From: Stichopus chloronotus
Lineage: Eukaryota > Echinodermata > Holothuroidea > Aspidochirotida > Stichopodidae
Direction: 5' to 3'
NCBI GenBank assembly: GCA_021234535.1
Contig: CM037846.1
Span: forward strand, 16,380,150-16,444,149
DNA length: 64,000 bases
How positions within the stretch are numbered: the first letter of the stretch is position 1; each line of letters starts with the position of its first letter. The notes beneath the pieces are model-generated. The model worked only from the letters and a program-made list of their open reading frames with translations. It had not been told where the DNA came from and made no database searches. The position numbers were made by a program, and so were the translations under genes. Of the stretch, positions 1-11,850 are shown piece by piece.

Positions 1-775
1 CTACTGAGCACTCTCACACTCACAGGGAAATTAGGCTCAGCACACAACCAATCTTCCACTTACTGCTGTTAGGACTGAGAGTAAGACATCAAACATGTCC
101 AAGTTTTTCTCAAAATGTATATATATTCAATAAATCTGTCACTGTCTTTATCTAAAATCAGTGATCAGGCCCCGTAGCTGTACAACGCTCTGTGGCACTC
201 AGTTACGTACACACTGTACAGTAAATACACGTACACTGACCACAGCGTGCACACATTAGTACATTACTTACGAGCAAACGAGCAAACGAACTAAAGCACT
301 ACATTGTTGCTGTATGTCAATTGTTATTGTTTTTGTCTTAGTGTTACTTTCTGTTTCGCGCACGAATTTTGTTGACATGTTGTAAATTTGTTTACCTTTT
401 CTCGCGATTCCTCTTCAATAAAAATGCTGTTATTTAAGAACCAAATTCCTTTCTTTTCTCGTCTTTTTTTTTTATCGAAATCTCGTTGGTATGTGTTGAC
501 TGTATGGTAGCCAAAAATTCTTAAAACTTTTATTTTATGGCTCCCCAAAATTTACATTAAATTTTCAGAAATTATTTCAGTATCGCATTCAACGCACAAA
601 CGTAGGCGAGACGCGCCCAATAACATCAAATGTGACGGTAAGAAATCAACCAATACATTAATACCTTACAATCATTATCATAACACATACGGAAAGAACT
701 AATGCATGTAAACACATAAACTGGAAATTATACATTAAACCAAATTAAGGCTCCCCGTTGGGGATTCGAACAAAA
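1..775. other. Gene-free left flank with a shared repeat
   Basis: No convincing coding sequence. About 270-470 resembles 51390-51560: both share a run containing TTGTTTACCTTTTCTCG, then an AATAAAA signal, then a TATTTA-GGAACCAA-like stretch, all on the + strand. This suggests two old copies of one interspersed repeat, perhaps an LTR or a 3' tail. The stretch at 750-772 faintly resembles a tRNA T-arm, but no cloverleaf can be built around it. Confidence 0.45.
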
Positions 776-1450
776 TCATTTTCCTCCTTTCATCAATAAT
801 ACAAGTTTATTTACTTGGCGTTTGAAAGATGAAGTGGGGCGCAAAGGCTTTCCACGCTTATCAAGGGCTGAAGTAGCAGCAGTAACCTTGATAGAGCGAA
901 CCAACCCATCCTTACTGGGGAAAACTTCTTCAACCCTGCCTAACTGCCATTGACCTCTTGGAAGGTCATCATCGCAAATGATGACAATGTCATCGACCTC
1001 TAAATTGGGTTGGGGGCGGTTCCACGAACCATTTCCTACGAACCTGCAAATTTTGTAAATATGCTCCTTTCCAGTGCTTCCAAAACTCGTTAGCGACATG
1101 CTGTACTCTACGCCACCTCTTACAGTAGTTGAGTATTGGTCTGAATTTTCAAAATTCCCCGGCGGTGGGAGTAGATACAAGTCAGATTTCATGGTGAGAA
1201 GCTGATTCTGGGTCACTGGGGAGGAAGACAACTGATCGTTGATGGCCTCAACAGCTAAAGGTCTACTACTGATTATTGCTGCAGCTTCACACATAAGTGT
1301 GCGAAGCGAATCATTATCAAGGTAACTTCCAAATTGCATCATTAATGCATTAAAAATATTACTCACAGTTCTTATCTGGCGCTTCCAAAACGCCGCCCAT
1401 ATGACTCGCTGTAGGAGTATTAAACTCATGTTCCACATAGTCGCATCCAC
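776..1450 (-). pseudogene. BEL/Pao integrase C-terminus and DUF5641 domain
   Basis: This 224-residue open stretch begins in the integrase helix region (AAIISSRPLAVE, the counterpart of the SILNSRPLT segment in the intact element at 52751-56440). It continues to a DUF5641-type end with VDDIVIICDDDLPRGQWQLG, matching the 'GDIVLL-D-PRGKWPLAK' block of that element. In the parent element this domain closes the polyprotein. It is separated from the integrase core upstream by a frame break near 1450-1509, so it is a fragment and not a gene of its own. Confidence 0.8.
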
Positions 1451-1508
1451 GGGATAACAAAAAATCCCTTATTCGACTCTGGTCAATTTCATCCAATTCA
1501 CGATTTGC

Positions 1509-2165
1509 CTAAGACTGAGCACCTACAAAATTGGTTCCACAATCTGACCTTAACAAGCGTATTGGCCAACGAACAGACAAAAATCGACGGAGAACATTCA
1601 TGAATGAATCCGTACTTAAACTTACTGCAACTTCAATGTGGACTGCCCTTAAGACCAAACATGTGAACAAAACACCATATCTTTTAATTTCCTTTCTTCC
1701 TTCTTTTACAAACCAGGGACCGAACAAATCAACACCCACATAGGTAAATGGAGCAGATGGCTGGACCCTATCAACGGGTAAATCCGCCATTTTCTGGCAT
1801 TCAAATTTGCCACGTAGTCTCTTACAGGTCACACAGTTATGAATATACTCTGAGACTGCACTACTGCAACCTATGATCCAAAAGCCGTTATTGCGGAGTG
1901 AAGCAAGGGTAGTACTACGCCCTTGGTGGGCTACCTGTTCATGAAAATAAGCAAAAAGTAACTTAGAGATATAGGAATTTCTCGGCAAAATTGCTGGATG
2001 TTTTAAACAATACGGAAATTTAGATTGTCTTAACCGACCACCTACACGTAATATGCCTTTGTCATCAACATAAGGGTCGAGATGAAATAGCGCGCTACTT
2101 TGCTTCAAAATGTCATTTCTTTCCTTGATGACCTTACGATCTATGGGGTTTGCAAGTAATTTCAA
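1509..2165 (-). pseudogene. BEL/Pao integrase zinc-binding and core fragment
   Basis: The 218-residue stretch shows the H2C2 integrase zinc module: His residues around YFHEQVAHQG and a Cys pair in CVTCKR. It then has the start of the rve catalytic core with the first Asp in YVGVDLFGP. The second catalytic Asp is seen as SDCGTNF, where DNG is usual. Frame is lost before the catalytic Glu. The protein would have joined cDNA into chromosomal DNA; this copy cannot. Confidence 0.83.
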
Positions 2166-2814
2166 GCTAGGAATTTCATTCCCAAATGCTTCTAATTATA
2201 CGACTTTTAGAATGGCGTCCTCATCACTTTCCAGTTCGTCAATTCTGATGGGTTTGTAAGTGGAAAAATTAATGGGACGTTTAGTTTTCCCTTTTACCTT
2301 ACGATCCTTCAAGGTAGACTTAAGTCTTAAACAAACTGCAATTTCGCTTCAGCTTAAACCAACCAGAAAAGCTATCGAACCTAATCTTAGAATCTAATTC
2401 TAACCTGGTGAATTGCTCTGCACAGAGAAAACTTGGATCCTTTTAAGCTCTGGATCATGTTGGTCAATATCTAAGTCTGGCTCTTTGACTGAAAATACAA
2501 TTTCCCTTTCCCATAAAAATTGTGGCCCATTAATCCACACAGTGTCCCTTGCGAACTCTTCACAGTTTCAAGAATGCCACACCTAGTACAAGGATAGTCT
2601 TTGAGAGTGATGCGAAATGTAAACTGATCTGACTAAATGCACCAGTGCATACCCAGTGCCCTCTCGAAATGATCGTTTCCTTTAAGAGATTTAAATCTCG
2701 GCTACTACTGGCTAAGTCATCTGTCTCTAGACACTTCATGACAACATTGCTGTTTGATACAAATTTGTGCCAACGAATACCTCATATCTGAACAAATGTC
2801 TCGTTTCACTAAAT

Positions 2815-3351
2815 TAAATGGCCTCGTCCTCACTGAGGACAGATGTCAAAGTGTCATCCATATAGAAATTGGGGTGGATGACATTACAAACGTCTGACCC
2901 ATACTTATGCTCATTTTTAGAAGCCAAGTACTTAAGTCCAAAATTTGCGCAGCCGGGAGAGGAAACTGCTCACAACAAGTGAACTATCATACGATACTCT
3001 ATAGGCGGAGTTTCGACCTTCCCACCAGAAAGACCGAAGGAAATGACGGTGGTCCTTATCTACCTTAAATTGATAAAACATTTTTTCGATGTCACACATG
3101 ATGGCTATAGACTCTTGGCGGAAACGGCACAAGACTCTTAGGAGTGTGTTCGTAAGTGAGGGGCCCGGTAACAGAGGATCATTCAGAGACTGCCCCCTAA
3201 ATTTGGCGCTACAGTAAAAAACAACCCTAATTTTGTTTTTCTTCTTGTGGTAAACACCATGATGAGGTATATAACTCACTTGACCATTGTTGAAATCAAG
3301 TTCCGACTCTGGGACCCGTTCGGCATAGCCCCTTGAAACAATTTCTTCCAT
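2815..3351 (-). pseudogene. BEL/Pao reverse transcriptase fragment
   Basis: From 3351 the frame gives fingers and palm of a Pao-type reverse transcriptase: VSYIPHHGVYH, then RVVFYCSAKF, LNDPLLPGPSL and the first catalytic Asp in IMCDIEKMFYQFKV. After a frameshift near 2932 the palm continues with a YMDD box encoded at about 2853-2864. The frame shifts and nearby stops mean no full-length enzyme is made. Confidence 0.82.
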
Positions 3352-3462
3352 AAATAGGACATAGTCTTTTTTATAGTTAGGATCGCGATTAAAACGTCTT
3401 TCAAGTTGGTTTAGTCGAGTGAGAGCTAAGGCTCTGTTATCTGGAAGTATGGGATTTATGTT

Positions 3463-4482
3463 CTAAAACGGAAGAGGCATTTCTAAGTGTTTATTCTCAA
3501 GTTGATGAATACCCTTTTCTTCCAAAATTGAGAGAAATTTGAGGTCATCTTGCGAATAACTACCAACCTTATGTTCATTGAAATCAAGCTCCATCATGTT
3601 TATGACCTCTTTCGAAGTGACAACTTCCTTAACCTTATTCCTACATGCAAAATGAATATGGATCATAGTAGAACTAGGCTCAAAATTACTGTAAGGAACA
3701 TACTTGGGAACTGTGTATGTAAGTACTCTATGACTCACGCCAATGTCGTCACAATAGTCATATTCAGAATCGTCAACCCCACGATTCCCCAAGCTAGGAC
3801 CGTCTTCTGGGCAAAGGGGCCATTAGATGGTGGTAAAAGGACCCTTTCAGGAGCTAAGGCCTTGGGGCAGTTAAAACCGATAAGGAGACCAACCGCGCAA
3901 TCAAGAATGGGACTAAATTCGTGAGCTATAGACTGCAGGTGCGGCCACATGTTAGCGACATTCGGTGTGGGGATATGTTTGCGATTCGCGGGTATCACAT
4001 CGCGCGTATAAACCGAAGGGAAGGAAATACTTTCGTTGCTTCCGTACCCACGAAGCCCTAACCCGCTTACACGATACGTGTCGATTTTTTGATTCGTACA
4101 CAACATTGTCGATAACGAGAGCTGGGTAGGGGTACCCGTTAAAGCCAACTCGTCACACGTGGCTGTAAGCATGAACGAAGAATCCGACTGCGTATCGAGA
4201 AGGGGCATAAGTTAAAATTTCCCTTTCAGGGGAATTTTCATGTCAAATCCACACGGGTATGATCATGGACGTTCTTACATTAGTCTTAGACTTAGCCAAG
4301 TTGCAAGTTACATTTACGTTAACTGTGGTTGACCGATCTTCTCTCTCAGAATTACTATCGATTCTAGCACAATTTTCTGAGTTAGTCTGAGTGGTAATGC
4401 TAGACGCCTGTTTTCTTGTTGTATGTGCTTGAAATATTATCAGGAGTAAGTGCACCAAGAAAATCTGTCCTAAGTCTGTCAA
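3463..4482 (-). pseudogene. BEL/Pao gag end and protease fragment
   Basis: Two overlapping frames (3735-4208 and 3463-3792) and an upstream piece (4243-4482) together give the end of gag, an aspartic-protease-like stretch with MPLLDTQSDSS, and the conserved segment VGLLIGFNCPKAL that follows the protease in BEL/Pao. The upstream piece ends in a TGA after IIPVWI, and a one-base shift lies between it and the protease stretch. The triad reads DTQ where D-S/T-G is usual; from memory this variant occurs in the group, but I could not check it. Confidence 0.75.
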
Positions 4483-4489
4483 TCTTAAT

Positions 4490-6780
4490 TAAGTGCTGCT
4501 TTTTAAAACAACGGGATTGACATAAGTGCACTGCATATTTGAAAATTAATGGTTCTTACCATGATCGCCTACGTAAAGAACATGCAACAGTACAGGTCTT
4601 TCTGGCGAGATATAACATGTACTACTCAAATGGAGACACTGCTTGTTAAAATCGGGAGTTGTATTATTGGCTGACCAAAGCAGTGTATTTGCAATAATTT
4701 ATACAAATTAGTCACATAATTGTGGTGTCAGTGATCAGTTGTTTTGACTAACTACATTTCCATTCAGTTGTTCAAAGAACCAAAAGGTTGATTTGAGCGA
4801 AAATGTGAATTACTTTCATATTGTACATATGTTGTTATGATGTTAAAATTATTTGGCAACTGATGGAGACTTCATCTGAAACCTAATTATTTCTCCAAAT
4901 TGTCTTAATGCTGCTATTAAAAGACTTACTAAGGTACAAGGTATTTCAAAGGTTTTAATTTTTGCTAATGTACACATTGACTTTATCACTGGTCTTTAAT
5001 ATTTGATTGTCAAATATTTGGACTGAGCCTTGCAGTGCAGAATACGTCGGAATAACAGGATCAGAAACAGCATTATTAATACAAACTGACTCCATTTCAG
5101 AGTATTTCCAATATGCCAATATTAATGCCAATATGAGACTTTCAATTCATGAAAATTAGCTAGTGTAGTGCATTCCTTACTGTGAATAGTGACTTCATTA
5201 GTCTAAAGGATTTGTTGTATCTCAGTGCGTATTCACATTATACTTATATATTCCTTCCTTATTACTTACATAAATCATTACGTGTACACTCCATATACCT
5301 CTTATCAGTAACATAATTCAAACATTTCTGTATAAGTTTATAGGTACGCACAAGTGACAGACCATGTCCAAGAGATACCCATGCATGCTTGCATTGATGA
5401 AAGGAAATACATTAGTTAAGATATTTAACATATAACTGACATGAACAGCTATATATATCAAGTAAATTCGATGATTTCATTGATATACTGTGATTTTCAA
5501 GTGGATAATAGTACTGTGTCATCTAGATGTTCTTCATATACAAGTTGTGGTATCACTGTTTGTCAAGGAAAGGATCCCAGATCATTTCTTTGTCTCAATC
5601 CTTTTCAAACAATCACTCAACTTGTTTTACATTTATCACCTTCTGTAAGCAATAAATGGAAATCCTGACATGTTTTTTCAAAGTGGTCTTCTTTTGTCAG
5701 TGACTACAAAGATTCTCGGTAAGTGCACTTACATGGTCATTTAGGTCAAGACTATCAGAAGGTGAAAATATTAAGCATCCTAGGAAAAACTCAGGAAAAA
5801 CTAGCAGGTCATTGTACAAAACTGAAACCATTACAGTCTGGTAATGGTCATGACCAATTGATGTGGGGAAAAGCTCATAGTTGTTTAATATTCATGTAAG
5901 AGTTCAATGTGAGGTCTAATTGCCTCATCTGCTTTTTTGTCGTTGGGGGGGGGGGGGGGGTTGCTCATATTCTGTTGCAGATGTTCATTTTCGAAAGTAT
6001 GAAAGTCACTCAAAACTCATATTATTCTCCTAGGAGTCTTTTTTTACGAGTATGTCATAGTTAGGACTGGTTTGTAGTGTTTGATAGTAAAAAAACTTAA
6101 ACTTCAATAATCCCTTTTCTTCAGTACACCACCTATTGATCACAAGACTATGTAGTTAGTTTTATAGAACTCAAGCATCTGGTACAATTGCTGACTTTCA
6201 GGTCACATCCCCTGAAAAGATAAGTGAGCAAGAGATAAGTTGTTGGTAACAGCCAGGGGATGGTAATCTTTACAGGCCAGTTTTTACTATAATTCACTAT
6301 TAACAGTACTGTACAGTACTGTGACAGTCACATCCACATGTCAAGAAACGATTGCAAGTATTTCTCTCTGGTTCACGGATATCAAAGGTCATTTGAGGTC
6401 ACTAGAGGGTGGAACTATGAAAACCAAAATAGAAACCTGTATCTGCAACTGAATGTTGCTTGATCTTCAAGCAATTACATTGGTAGACCATGATGAACAG
6501 ATAATCTCTGTCATTTCTTATGGAGGTCAAAGGTCACTTTGAAGTCAATCGAGATCATAGTTCGTAAACTTGTAGACATCGCATCCCACAAAGAGTAAGG
6601 TGTTTGAGATCCAAAATTGATATTTATTGTAATTGCTTTCTATGAAAAGTGGCAAGGAATCTCAAAGATATTCGACTTCTGGTTCTTCAAAACGAGCTCC
6701 GAAAATTATTACCTGTTTTAGCCAATTTGCCTACATTTTCACATCTGATACAGTTGATCGTGCCAAACCCTGTGTTTTAA
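4490..6780. other. Left part of duplicated unit 1, no gene
   Basis: No coding sequence is supported. About 4530-4980 aligns by eye with 43870-44220, the region 1.1 kb upstream of copy 4 exon 1: both share GAAAATTAA-GGTTCTTAC, a GCAACAGTACAG word and TTGTTTTGACTAACT. A G homopolymer lies at about 5946-5961. One AGGTCAAAGGTCA direct repeat is at 6524-6536. The rest (5000-6500) is unremarkable AT-rich DNA. Confidence 0.5.
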
Positions 6781-6789
6781 CGTTTTGAC

Positions 6790-8100
6790 GTTTTTGTCTC
6801 ATCCCCATACAGGAGGAAGATGTTTTTGAGCAGTTAAGTTGCCAAATGACACTTAAATGGTAGGCCACCATACACCCCATGTGGTATTCAATCGCAACTA
6901 AATGGGTCAATAGTCCATATATGGAGGTACCTCATGGTATACAAAGGACATGGATGGAGATTACCGATAGGGGTTAGAGGGGTGAAATGGGGTGTTCAAA
7001 TGTATGTGTGTGTGTCTATGAAAAGGTGTCACGATCTCCTCCAAGACATTGAGTCGGATGAACTTCAAACATGGTATTTGTCCGGGTATGAGGTGTAGTA
7101 TCCGCACCACCGATTAAGACATAGATCAAAGGTCAAGGGTTACAGGTCACGTAGAACATATTCCTGGTATTACCTCTGTGTTAAAATCCTAGACTTATTA
7201 AACTACATGTATGGAAATTAGACGATATAAGACATTTATTAAAAGGTCAAAGGTCATATGGTTAAAAGTCAAATCTCCAAAAATGCTCTAAAAGTGTGTC
7301 ACTATCTCCTAATAGACGGTAAGTCGGATAAACTTGAAAATTTGTGGGTAGGTGCTCGGGTGTAAAATGTAGTGTCCGCTTGACCGATGACGCTATAGGT
7401 CAATGTTACAGGTCACGATTTCTATTGCGCACAATACAGTGCAGTGTGTCAGGTGCTGGTAGTGCATGGTGTCAACATGATTTCTCCATCTTTGCCTTCC
7501 ATGAATGTGACACGGTATTTCAACCTATGTAAGGATGTTCTGGGACGAGTGATAATGTCTGGTAGCAATATTATTTCCATGCGTTGGTAGTACCTTCACT
7601 CAGTATGTATTTTTCTCTCAGCGTATATACAGGCCTACTACACAATTGTACAAAGATGTTTATGCACTGTGAAGAAAATATTGAACCACGCACAACACGC
7701 GATTTTCAGGGCATCCAAAACATCCAGAGAAACAGCGGATTTAAGGAATGCTTTGACTCGCACTAATTTTTGACAATACCTGTGACGTAAACTCAATTTC
7801 TAGGCACATACGTGTACACCCATGCAGGTATTTGTGCCCATCGCCGCATACGCGATGTACTGTAGTAGTCGATCACTAAGTCCAAGCAATATACAACCGA
7901 GTTCAATTCGGGAGTACAGTAAATGATGGGTAACGAGTGACCATGCAAAATGGTATGAGATTTGCAACTCCTTGGATTGCTTACTTTCATACTTTCTGCC
8001 ACTAGAATTGCTTTATTTGAGGGACATGTCAAAGCAACCTTGAAATGCAGTTGGTGTTCCGCAATTTGCAATTTTCGTAGTAAATTTTAAATGTCACTGT
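6790..8100 (+). repeat. AGGTCA/TGACGTCA interspersed repeat, copy I
   Basis: The longest uninterrupted copy of a family also seen at 34190-34900, 46385-46930 and, split, at 51830-52226 plus 58783-59920. A head block includes the phrase GGTATACAAAGGACATGGATGGAGATTACC in variant form. It is followed by about two tandem monomers of roughly 280 bp (…CTCCTCCAAGACATTGAGTCGGATG…, …TAGTGTCCGC…, …GACCGATGACG…) and a tail shared with 59290-59900. A perfect AGGTCAAAGGTCA is at 7244-7256. No protein-coding frame was recognised, so it is probably non-autonomous. Confidence 0.75.
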
Positions 8101-9279
8101 AGCTCAACTAAAAGCCCAAATCATTAACCAGCCGGCCGAACTGATTTTTACAAGAGACTTATAGTGACTTATAGTGTCCCAACATAATATGTTTGTATAT
8201 GGGCGTGTGTGAGTGTGTCCTTAAATTTCATTTTGCATATTTGTCTGCGTTTTGGCATTTCTGGCACATATTTGGGCGAATAAACTGGCAACCCTGAATC
8301 CACCGTCTCAGTGTTTGAAGAGTAATGTGTATCTCTGTAAAATTGTGTTACTCGGATTCTGGAAACTCTATGTTGAAAAACGAGTTACATGTACATTTCA
8401 GGGACTCTCCTTCCACGCGTAGACACCTAAATTTAGGAATAAACAGTGAACACCTTCTACGAAGCAGATTATCCTTTTTCATTGTTTTATCTCTGACCAG
8501 CCTGAGTATACAGTTGCTGCAATTCTGATAGTGGACCCATATATAATCTGGTAAGTATATGAAGTCACATTATATCTATGTTTACGCCTAAGCATGAAAA
8601 ACCTGTATGTGCAAATAATGTGAAGTAAACTTGCATTGGTTGTTGCAACGGAAATGTGCCTTTATACGCCTCACAGCATGCAAATATGTTTGATTAATAC
8701 CGCAACGACATGAACTGTCGACTTACAAAAACAAAAGTCGAGAGAAAACAACTTGATAATCTCTTATGAATATTATATCAGAAAATGTCACTTCTGTTTC
8801 TCTTAAAACATTATAAGGAAACCAAAAGTAGGTAGAAACTCATGATTAGGGAATCAGTGGTGGTAGAGAACAAATCGCTAACACGGTCTGTATGGTTGTC
8901 CTTGAGTAACACGACGAGAACATCGCTAAGAATGGACATCAAAAGAAGCAAACGAATATCAGTGAATTAATTTCAGATTATATTCCCATACACAACAACC
9001 TTACAAACAATACATCTAGCGTAGCTACGAAGAACAAAGACTTCAAAACAGACTTCAATATCTGCTACAACACACAGAGACGAGCATTGAAACAAACTGC
9101 GTAAGACATTGAGACACATAAAATGACGATGATACAAGCCAATTGCAAATGCCCATTAAATAGAGAAACCTGGATTATCAATAGAAAAAAGTATGTTTTA
9201 ACTTGATTTTTTAGGGACAAACATGATTTTGACACCGGATGCATGGATTATTAACCAATATTCTAGGTTCATCATTTAT
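8101..9279. other. Gene-free stretch upstream of copy 1
   Basis: No feature is supported here beyond AT-rich sequence. No long open frame with a recognisable domain, no inverted repeat and no duplicate elsewhere in the window was noticed. Confidence 0.35.
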
Positions 9280-9600
9280 CATATCTAAACTTATAAACCG
9301 TGGTTTATCTCTGTTATGTACAACTTCAGAATACTGCAAAACGGAGTATTAAGTTTATTCATGTTACTGCGACGTTGCCCTATATATTTTTTCTAAAGGA
9401 ATGTGACCTTTTCACTTCACGGTTCTGTTCATATTCTGTTCATATCTAAACTTATAAACCGTGGTTTATCGCTATTATGCACAACTACGGAATACTGCGA
9501 TACGGAGCATTAAGTTTATTCATGTTACTGTGACGTTGCCATACATATTTTTTTTTAAAGAATGTGACCTTTTCACTTCACGGTTTTGTTCATATTACCG
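9280..9600. repeat. Two-copy 161-bp tandem repeat
   Basis: Unit 1 starts at 9280 and unit 2 at 9441 with the same CATATCTAAACTTATAAACC start, a period of 161 bp. Both units contain the palindrome TAAACCGTGGTTTA, the phrase TAAGTTTATTCATGTTACTG and the end phrase GTGACCTTTTCACTTCACGG. Substitutions and small length changes in A/T runs separate the units. It lies about 0.7 kb upstream of copy 1 exon 1. Confidence 0.9.
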
Positions 9601-9990
9601 TCTTTGTTTATATTTGATGTGTAAGATCCACATATAAAATATTGTAAATATTTGAGCCTGACATACACCAAACAAATACTGCAGCACAACTATGGAGGTG
9701 TGTGGTTACACCTTTGTCACAATGTTCTTTGTCAATGGAACGAACGTAAATTCAATGGAACATTTTTTGGTCAAATATGGACTATTATTGACTTATAAAA
9801 CAATTGACATGATAATTGGTGAATTGTATCAGAATATTCAGAGAAAAAGTTTTGAGGCAGCAGGATCTCAACTTGTGCAAATGAAAATTCGTCTTCAAAA
9901 GTGAAAAAAAAAACACAAACATCAAGAATGAGGACGGATGGATTGCATGAAATGGAATGGAAGAAGCAAGTTATAGAACTGACAGAAAAA

Positions 9991-10205
9991 ATGATAAGTA
10001 TGATAATGATGATACGTAAGAAAGTAGTGGTAGTGCCAACAAAATGATAAAATCAATGACGATAGTGATGAAAATTGTAATAATGACAATGTGATGGATT
10101 TTGGAAATGTTGACGATGATAGTAATGAAGGTGATTTTAGTGGTAAAGATTATGATGATGTCGATGGCGATAGTGATAAGTATGATGATAAGGATGAAAT
10201 TCAAG
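9991..10205. repeat. GAT/ATG-rich degenerate microsatellite upstream of copy 1
   Basis: A run dominated by GAT, GATGAT and AATGAT words ends about 75 bp before the copy 1 ATG. Similar shorter tracts precede the other three first exons (about 20450-20530, 39145-39245 and 45080-45160), so the tract seems ancestral to the duplicated unit. The open frame on its minus strand is a low-complexity Ile run and not a gene. Confidence 0.75.
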
Positions 10206-10280
10206 CTGTTATACCCATGATCTAACACAACCCTGTTAACTTCATCTCTTTCTCTTATCTTGTTTAGATATCTTTACAGG

Positions 10281-10534
10281 ATGAATGAAAGCAAGGGAAA
10301 TAATGCTCTCAGAGTTATGCTGTGGGCAGTTCCCCGTTCTGCGTCGACTGTTTTCACCAAGTTTATGAGTTTCGTTGATGACATCGAAGTTTGGAATGAG
10401 CCGTACATGTTAAGTTTTGCTAATAAAATAAATTGGCTCTCGGATAAGCAGGAGCTTCTAGAAATGACAAAACTGTTGCATGATATGTATCCTGAAGAAA
10501 ACCGAGGAAATGTGCGTCCTATAAATACTTTCTC
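10281..10534 (+). CDS. Sulfotransferase-like copy 1, exon 1 (PAPS-binding P-loop)
   Basis: First coding exon of a small sulfotransferase-like gene; such enzymes move a sulfonate group from PAPS to an acceptor. The start MNESKGNN is followed by RVMLWAVPRSASTVFTKFMSF, whose PRSAST segment sits where sulfotransferases bind the 5'-phosphosulfate, and by the WNEPY motif. A TTTAG acceptor at 10267 suggests an upstream non-coding exon. The donor GTACGT begins at 10535, leaving two bases of a Ser codon, and joins exon 2 at 13641. The ATG to donor length of 254 nt equals that of the other copies. The substrate cannot be told. Relatives are often labelled branched-chain aminotransferase-like, from memory; no aminotransferase motif is seen here. 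Confidence 0.82.
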
Positions 10535-10879
10535 GTACGTTACAATATTATTTTTTATATATTCTAGTTTTACGCGTTGCCAGTAAGCGATCATCAGAGG
10601 AGTACTTTATATGGGATGTAGTGCAAAATGTAAGCCACATAGACACATGGCATAATATCGTTGCGATTATAAGTGGTGAGTTGATCCTAATTTACAGGAC
10701 CCGGAAAAACATAAGCTCGCTCGTTCTAGGAATGATCACCGGGGATGTGTCTGCAGCTGTCCTCTGAGAATTCGATGGTGGGTGAAGGTGCTTTCTATGG
10801 GATGGAGGGGGGGGGGGGATTCAGAGGTTTCATCTTATTCTTGTTTGGAGACTCTCTGGAGAAAGTTGGGGTTGATGGT

Positions 10880-11850
10880 GCTCGATTTTTTTTGTGGTTT
10901 CTCAGGTAGAACTTGTTCCTATGATGGCACTTCAATTCCAGTTCGGGACGCTCGTTGGCAATAATACTTGTTCGCCGGTTTTGATGATTGTGAGATGCTG
11001 AAGATGCTGAAGATGACTTTGCAACGCTTTGATCTTTGGTTGTAGGTTTGTAATGTACTGATGATCGACCAGTGGAATGGTGAATGGAATATTGTTTCCT
11101 TTAGTTGCCAAATGAGATTAGAAAGGTCGGTGGTTTTAGTGGGTGCTGTGCATGACTGAATTAGTTCTTGAGGTTGACGTTGCCTTAGTTTGAAGCTTGT
11201 TCCGTGCATCCTATATATGCTTCGGTGTTGGTGATTGCAGTGACTCCGGTCTTGTAGCCTATGTTGGTTGCATACTAAATCCAGGGGTCATAGTTTTTTC
11301 ATAGGCGTTTACAGGCCTGCTGCAGGTTGTTAGCTGCTGACACTTTCTTGCCATGTCCCCTGACGACGATTGCTACGTTAGACTGGTACATGTAGCTGAT
11401 CTGATCTTTACGTTATTTCTGTTGAACATCTTGCTGAATTTTAAGATGTTCTGGAAGTGTTGGTTGAACAGTCTCAGAAACGTGTTGCCTGTGTTGGTAA
11501 CACTTTATTGTGGGTTGAACCAGGTGATGTTACATCGACTGCGGTTGTCCATGGCGGTGGTTGGTTCGTGCTATTCGTCCCTCGATCAATCTACTGTTTC
11601 CACGACTTGACTGAGTGTCTCTTCATCGTGTGAGATGTTTGATATAGCTAATGTAGGTGGAAGGGTTTTGATATTTTTGGGAGGATGGTTGGGCTGTTTA
11701 TGGATATACAGTCCAAGACTGTCTCTCTTGTACTCATGCTGATCTTGAGTCCAATCTCCTTTAAATGTTTGGTTTGGTGCTTCCTGATGCTAATTGCTTT
11801 GAGGCAGTCGGTGGTTTTCAAAACTTGTAACAGTTTCTTTCTGTTCACAG
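10880..11850 (-). pseudogene. Decayed reverse transcriptase/GIY-YIG retroelement (Penelope-like)
   Basis: Across shifting frames the minus strand reads, in order, a HLKEIGLKIS segment, LYIHKQPNHPPKNIKTLP, then SNISHDEETL. It continues with ITWFNPQ and LFNQHFQ…MFNRNNVKI, then a GIY-YIG-like segment AYIGCTE followed by LSNLIWQLK. It ends in NERPELELKCHHRNKFYLRN. This order matches the C-terminal half of invertebrate reverse transcriptases that end in a GIY-YIG nuclease, as in Penelope-like elements. Several stops and shifts show it is dead. It lies inside intron 1 of copy 1, antisense to it. Confidence 0.6.

Larger units (their letters stand above)
776..4482 (-). mobile_element. Decayed BEL/Pao retrotransposon (pol relic)
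   Basis: Read on the minus strand from 4482 down to 776, the order is gag end/protease, reverse transcriptase, a remnant of the region after RNase H, integrase zinc domain, integrase core, then the DUF5641-type C-terminal domain. This order is diagnostic of BEL/Pao pol. Several frameshifts and stops separate the pieces. The RNase H domain seems to be deleted near 2565, where sequence like its start runs directly into sequence like its end. No gag body and no flanking LTR pair were recognised. The DNA just above 4490 matches 43870-44220, so the relic lies at the left edge of a duplicated gene unit. Confidence 0.85.

Noticed and set aside
750..775. tRNA T-arm-like GGGGATTCGAAC
   Set aside because: No acceptor stem, D-arm or anticodon arm can be paired around it.
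9971..10228. 85-residue Ile-rich minus-strand frame
   Set aside because: Encoded by the GAT-rich microsatellite tract.
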